64,000 nt of DNA from Bog-756 sp963831535 (GTDB lineage: Bacteria; Actinomycetota; Acidimicrobiia; Acidimicrobiales; RAAP-2). Positions within the stretch are counted from its first letter, which is position 1. Each line of letters starts with the position of its first letter. Both the position numbers and the translations under genes were made by a program. Location of the stretch: NCBI GenBank assembly GCA_963831535.1, contig CAWHQP010000010.1, positions 1-64,000 on the forward strand, given 5' to 3'. The notes below the pieces were generated by a model, which was not told where the DNA came from, did no database searches, and saw only the letters and a list, made by a program, of their open reading frames with translations. Shown here piece after piece: positions 60,689-64,000 of the stretch.

Positions 60689-63088
60689 TCAGGCTTCGGA
60701 GCCGGACAGGGGATCTCCCTCGGGAACGTTCTTTTCGATGCCGAAGAACTCATGACCACTCGTCGAAGCGTTGTTGATCTCCTGATAGGAACCTTCGCCC
60801 GGGGACGGTGCCGTCACCGGGGCCGTGGCCACCGCCGCGGCGATCTGATCGGCCCACGTGAAGTCGTCAGATCCGAGCCGGTGGATCTGCACACTCTCCA
60901 TGGCGCTCACGAGAATAAGCCGTTCCCGCTCCCGAAGCTCGTCGTACGTGAGCCCACCCACGGACAGCGCCTCGGCCAGATAGCGGTAGGGCGGGAAGCC
61001 ATAGGCATCCTCGGTGTTGGCCAACAGCTCCACGATGGCCTGGGACTGCGACACCGAGCTGTAATGGGGGATACCCCGCTCGATGATGTAGAGCTGGTCG
61101 ATGGTGGTCGTGGATCCCAGCTCGCACGGCACCAGACGCTGGACGTGGTACTTCGGCGGCGGGATGATCCGCTGCGTCCATCCGTTGATGGTCATGATCG
61201 GCACGTTGTGATCCGCCAGCTTCATGGCGAACCCACGGCCCTCCTTGGAGTGGAGACGGCTCTGCACCCGCAGCCACGCCCACTCACGGCGGGTGAGGTC
61301 TCCGGCGTTGATGGCCCGCAAGGTGTGCTGGCTGATGGTCAGCGGCTTCGGGAAACTCCTGGCCACACCGGCACTGTCGATGATGGTCATGTCGTCGGAC
61401 AGGAAATTTCCCTCGCTCATGCGCAGGAGCTTGAGCACGGTGCCGGTCTTTCCGGTGTCGGTGCGCGCCGACAGGACGAGGCCCCGGCCACCGATGTCCA
61501 TACAGGCCGCATGGAGCAGCATGTAGCCCCGGTCGACAAAGACGAACCGCAGGAGGGCCTCCACCACGTTGGTGTAGAGGACGTGGGGGCTGCGGGCCAG
61601 CGCCCGCGAAGTGGTGACCAGGATCTGGGGCCCGAAGTGGATGGCGAAGTTGGCCGAACCCGCACCGAGCTGCTCCTCCCAACGGACGGTCTTGCCGTCC
61701 CCGGAGCGCACCATGCGGGTTCGGCCCCGCGGGCGGCCAACCTTGCCCACCCGGATGGCGATATCGGGACCGGCGCTCTCGCCGACTCGGTTGGGCGTGA
61801 GGAAGTACGCCAGTTCGGGGAGAACGACATCGCTGCCGATGGTCACGATCCCGTGCAGATCGTAGTTATACCGGAATGGCGTCCCGAGGGCCCGCTCGAG
61901 GCTCTTCAGCTCGGGTCGAGACTCCTCCACCACCAACTGGATCGGACCGACCTTGGTGGGCGCAGTTTCGGCTTGGGCCATGTTCTTCTCTCCTTCGTAG
62001 ATGAAGCGATCGCTGATGCCGAAGCGGACGAGGAACACCGCCAGCAGGGTTATCACGTTGGCCGCGGTCTTCGGCGTATGCAGTACCTCCACCATGAAGG
62101 CCAGCAGAGGGAGCCGCGCCAGCATCACGGTGTTGTTGAGCAGACAGAACCGCCAGTAGCGGCTCCACAGACCCATGGACTTTCGACCGGAGAAGACGAA
62201 GAGTTCCATACCCACGAAGTTCCAGGTGGTAGAGATCTGCGTCGAGCACACGGCGGCCAGGAGATACGGAAGATGGCCGTACTTGATCAGCAGCCAGAAG
62301 GCGATGGTGTTGACCACCAGACCGGTGGCGCCCACGGCAGCGAAGCCGACCGCCCGTTGCTGGCGGGCGGTGAGCAGGGTGCCCATGCGCAACCGGGTCA
62401 GGTGGGTGGCGAATCGGAGTCCCTCGCGGAAGCTGGCCTTGCTCTCCCCCGAGAAGCGAGGGGCGAAGCTGAAGCCGACCTCGGCCACTCGCAAACGACA
62501 GCGGGCGACGGCCTCGAGGAGGATCTTGAAGCCGACGGGTCGGAGGGAGTCGACGTCCACCGCGGACATCCGGATGGCGAAGAACCCGCTCATCGGGTCC
62601 GAGACCTCCTGCAGCCGACGAGGGAACACCGATTTGGCCAACTTGGTGGCTGCGTGGGACACACCTTCACGCGACCGGTTGGCCAAGCCGGCGGACTCGC
62701 CGTTATCGCGGTAGCGGCTGGCCACCACGAGATCGGCCTCGTCGAGGTCGATGGGTCGGATGAGCTCGGGGATGGTCTCCGGCGGGTGCTGGAGGTCCCC
62801 GTCCATCACGACGGCCACCCGGCCCTCGGCCAGCCTGAGTCCGGCAACGACCGCTCCCCCGAGACCGCCGGTCCGCTCGCCGGGCTCGCGATGGATCACC
62901 AGTACGGGGATCGGCGCCGTCTGGGCCACCCGGGCGATAACCGCGGCGGTGTCGTCACTACTGTCGTCGACGAATATTACCTGGGACTGTCCGACCGGCA
63001 GTGCCTCCGCCAGGCGGCAGATCAGTGGCTCGATATTCTCGCGCTCGTTGCGTGTGGGAATGACCACACTGATGTCTATGGAATGCAC
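60689..63088 (-). CDS. Three-domain fusion: GT2 polyprenyl-P-mannose synthase-like, GtrA and HprK-like kinase domain
   Basis: A 799-residue protein. Residues 1-235 are a GT2 transferase of the DPM1 type (VVIPTRNERENIEPL, VDDSSDDT, VMDGDLQHPPE, RYRDNG). Residues 245-365 are a GtrA domain with four membrane segments (AVGFAAVGATGLVVNTIAFW, TWNFVGMELFVF). Residues 400-745 are a cytoplasmic domain like HPr kinase: LLHAACMDIGGRGLVLSART is followed by DTGKT, a P-loop with the first Gly replaced, and FLSDDMTIID is the second motif. The start is GTG 63088. The GT2-GtrA pair would make and flip polyprenyl-phosphate-sugar; the role of the third domain is unknown. It heads the five-gene operon. Confidence 0.87.
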   Translation of the reverse strand: MHSIDISVVIPTRNERENIEPLICRLAEALPVGQSQVIFVDDSSDDTAAVIARVAQTAPIPVLVIHREPGERTGGLGGAVVAGLRLAEGRVAVVMDGDLQHPPETIPELIRPIDLDEADLVVASRYRDNGESAGLANRSREGVSHAATKLAKSVFPRRLQEVSDPMSGFFAIRMSAVDVDSLRPVGFKILLEAVARCRLRVAEVGFSFAPRFSGESKASFREGLRFATHLTRLRMGTLLTARQQRAVGFAAVGATGLVVNTIAFWLLIKYGHLPYLLAAVCSTQISTTWNFVGMELFVFSGRKSMGLWSRYWRFCLLNNTVMLARLPLLAFMVEVLHTPKTAANVITLLAVFLVRFGISDRFIYEGEKNMAQAETAPTKVGPIQLVVEESRPELKSLERALGTPFRYNYDLHGIVTIGSDVVLPELAYFLTPNRVGESAGPDIAIRVGKVGRPRGRTRMVRSGDGKTVRWEEQLGAGSANFAIHFGPQILVTTSRALARSPHVLYTNVVEALLRFVFVDRGYMLLHAACMDIGGRGLVLSARTDTGKTGTVLKLLRMSEGNFLSDDMTIIDSAGVARSFPKPLTISQHTLRAINAGDLTRREWAWLRVQSRLHSKEGRGFAMKLADHNVPIMTINGWTQRIIPPPKYHVQRLVPCELGSTTTIDQLYIIERGIPHYSSVSQSQAIVELLANTEDAYGFPPYRYLAEALSVGGLTYDELRERERLILVSAMESVQIHRLGSDDFTWADQIAAAVATAPVTAPSPGEGSYQEINNASTSGHEFFGIEKNVPEGDPLSGSEA

Positions 63089-63642
63089 CTTAGCCCCTCG
63101 ATAACTGCAAGACGTCCGACACCGGCTGGCATGTTGGTCTTATAGTTAGTGCCTATACGACTGCAGAATAGATGCCCGCCGTTTGCATCTATTTGCCTCA
63201 AATGAATCTCACCACCCACGACCGACTCGAGCGTCGTGCCCGTGGCGATACGGGTCCCATACTGCCACGACGCTACGGTTCCGCCCGTGATCCGACACCG
63301 AGCATGACGGTGCCTGTTGCCTAGCGCAGGAACCCCGTGACCAGGTTCACCCGGCCGACACGACGACGGGCACGGCGATGATTGGGCTTTGACGCCCCCA
63401 TCCCGTGTCCTTTTCGCGCTTGCGCCGAGCGTCTGGATTCCCTGCATCACAGGTCACCGTAACGGCGCTCTCGCTGGTAAACAAGTGGAAAACGTCAAGT
63501 TATCCCTTGGTTAACACTGATCGGACGGAACGCGCTTGGGCCACCACGACAAGTGGCGAAACAGGTCGCAAATCACCCTGTTTCCGTGCCTCGGAGCCGC
63601 ATTCAGCGATCGAGGGACACCGTCACCGAAGCGAGGAGCCCC
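63089..63642. other. Intergenic region upstream of the fusion gene
   Basis: About 550 bases with lower GC than its surroundings and no convincing gene; a minus-strand frame from 63450 to 63076 looks accidental. TATAAG on the minus strand at 63139-63144 is a possible -10 for the fusion operon. A weak hairpin GCCAC/GTGGC lies near 63540-63558. The core GCCGCATTCAGCG at 63597-63609 matches the 15-base repeat at 28.6 kb. Confidence 0.35.
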
Positions 63643-63873
63643 TCAATCCAGGTTGGGTCCGGTCGTCGGCTTGGTCTTGTCCCGCGGGGTACGCCGACGA
63701 TCGGGCTTCGACGTGGGGGCCTCTTCGACGATGAGGCCGCAGCGTCGACACTCCCACCGACGGGCGGGCGGGTAGGCCAGGGACCACCAGTCGTGTGAAC
63801 CATACCGGCAGACCAGGCGTTCGAACCACCGGGACACGACGGAAATCGTACCGCCGCCCTTCGGGGATTCCAT
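63643..63873 (-). CDS. Small zinc-ribbon-like protein, unknown function
   Basis: A 76-residue protein with RLVCRYGSHDWWSLAYPPAR followed by RWECRRCG, a possible C-x6-H... C-x2-C metal site, then a basic Pro/Lys-rich tail. I do not recognise the family. The ATG at 63873 is supported by a TAGCGT box 8 bases upstream. It stands alone; the flanking genes give no clue. Confidence 0.6.
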   Translation of the reverse strand: MESPKGGGTISVVSRWFERLVCRYGSHDWWSLAYPPARRWECRRCGLIVEEAPTSKPDRRRTPRDKTKPTTGPNLD

Positions 63874-63881
63874 GGCGGGCC

Positions 63882-63887
63882 ACGCTA
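63882..63887 (-). promoter_or_regulatory. -10 box of the small zinc-ribbon gene
   Basis: TAGCGT on the minus strand, 8 bases before the ATG at 63873. Confidence 0.45.
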
Positions 63888-64000
63888 TCGGGTGTCTCTT
63901 GTCATCTCGCGGATTGGGACTCCGGTCCATAAACATTTATTCGTCCATTCCCTTTGCCCTCGAGACACTCGGAACCCGGCCGTCCACCAAGGTGGACCGG

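Noticed and set aside
60665..63145. An 826-codon plus-strand open frame
   Set aside because: It runs opposite the GT2-GtrA-HprK-like fusion gene and has the composition of an antisense frame of a high-GC gene; no domain or start signal supports it.
63076..63450. A 124-codon minus-strand frame upstream of the fusion gene
   Set aside because: No ribosome site, no hydrophobic or domain pattern, and it overlaps the likely promoter of the operon.

Overview
The window is high-GC chromosomal DNA from an actinobacterium, most likely of class Acidimicrobiia. The evidence is the secE-nusG-rplKA-rplJL-rpoBC order with tRNA-Trp, rpmG, tRNA-Met and tRNA-Thr next to it, the type of the coding repertoire (crotonyl-CoA carboxylase/reductase, DUF3097, an MptB-like mannosyltransferase), and a secreted protein built from the WLVASDGGIF-type repeat that I associate with this class. 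At least sixteen genes have a TANNNT hexamer ending only 6 to 8 bases before the start codon, the actinobacterial leaderless-mRNA pattern, and this fixes several start codons.

Layout. 1-10.3 kb (minus strand): rpoC (cut by the window edge), rpoB, rplL, rplJ with an L10 leader, rplA, rplK, nusG, secE, tRNA-Trp, rpmG, tRNA-Met and tRNA-Thr. 10.3-29.3 kb: housekeeping and envelope genes: GNAT acetyltransferase, MptB-like GT-C mannosyltransferase, tRNA-Tyr, YajQ, GtrA, GH1 glucosidase, thioesterase II, citrate synthase, an anchored exported protein, UDP-sulfoquinovose synthase, RmuC, type II NADH dehydrogenase, PhoU, asd and lysC, two cyclophilins, and an S51 peptidase. 29.3-43.3 kb: an acyl-CoA island with an esterase, a short-chain dehydrogenase, 3-hydroxybutyryl-CoA dehydrogenase, ethylmalonyl-CoA-type mutase, acyl-CoA carboxylase beta chain with a coupled small protein, the crotonyl-CoA carboxylase/reductase, epimerase and GIY-YIG operon, and thiolase. 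Together these cover much of the ethylmalonyl-CoA route from acetyl-CoA. 43.4-47.9 kb: SixA-like phosphatase, recR, dnaX, SRP RNA, tRNA-Ser and tadA.

48-63 kb is the accessory, cell-surface part. It holds the repeat-rich secreted protein, a roughly 1,640-residue secreted metallophosphoesterase carrying Fn3/Ig-like and duplicated C-terminal modules, and a tightly packed five-gene operon read on the minus strand: a three-domain GT2-GtrA-HprK-like fusion, a GT39-like mannosyltransferase-type membrane protein, an exported phosphoesterase with an altered metal motif, an anchored exported protein, and a GH99-like lipoprotein. I read this as an undescribed surface-glycan assembly and processing locus.

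A caution for users: thirteen reading-frame breaks are visible, several in essential genes (rpoC, rplJ, rplK), many beside G/C runs. Most are probably single-base errors in the assembly, not mutations in the organism. Seven of them fall in the giant metallophosphoesterase gene.
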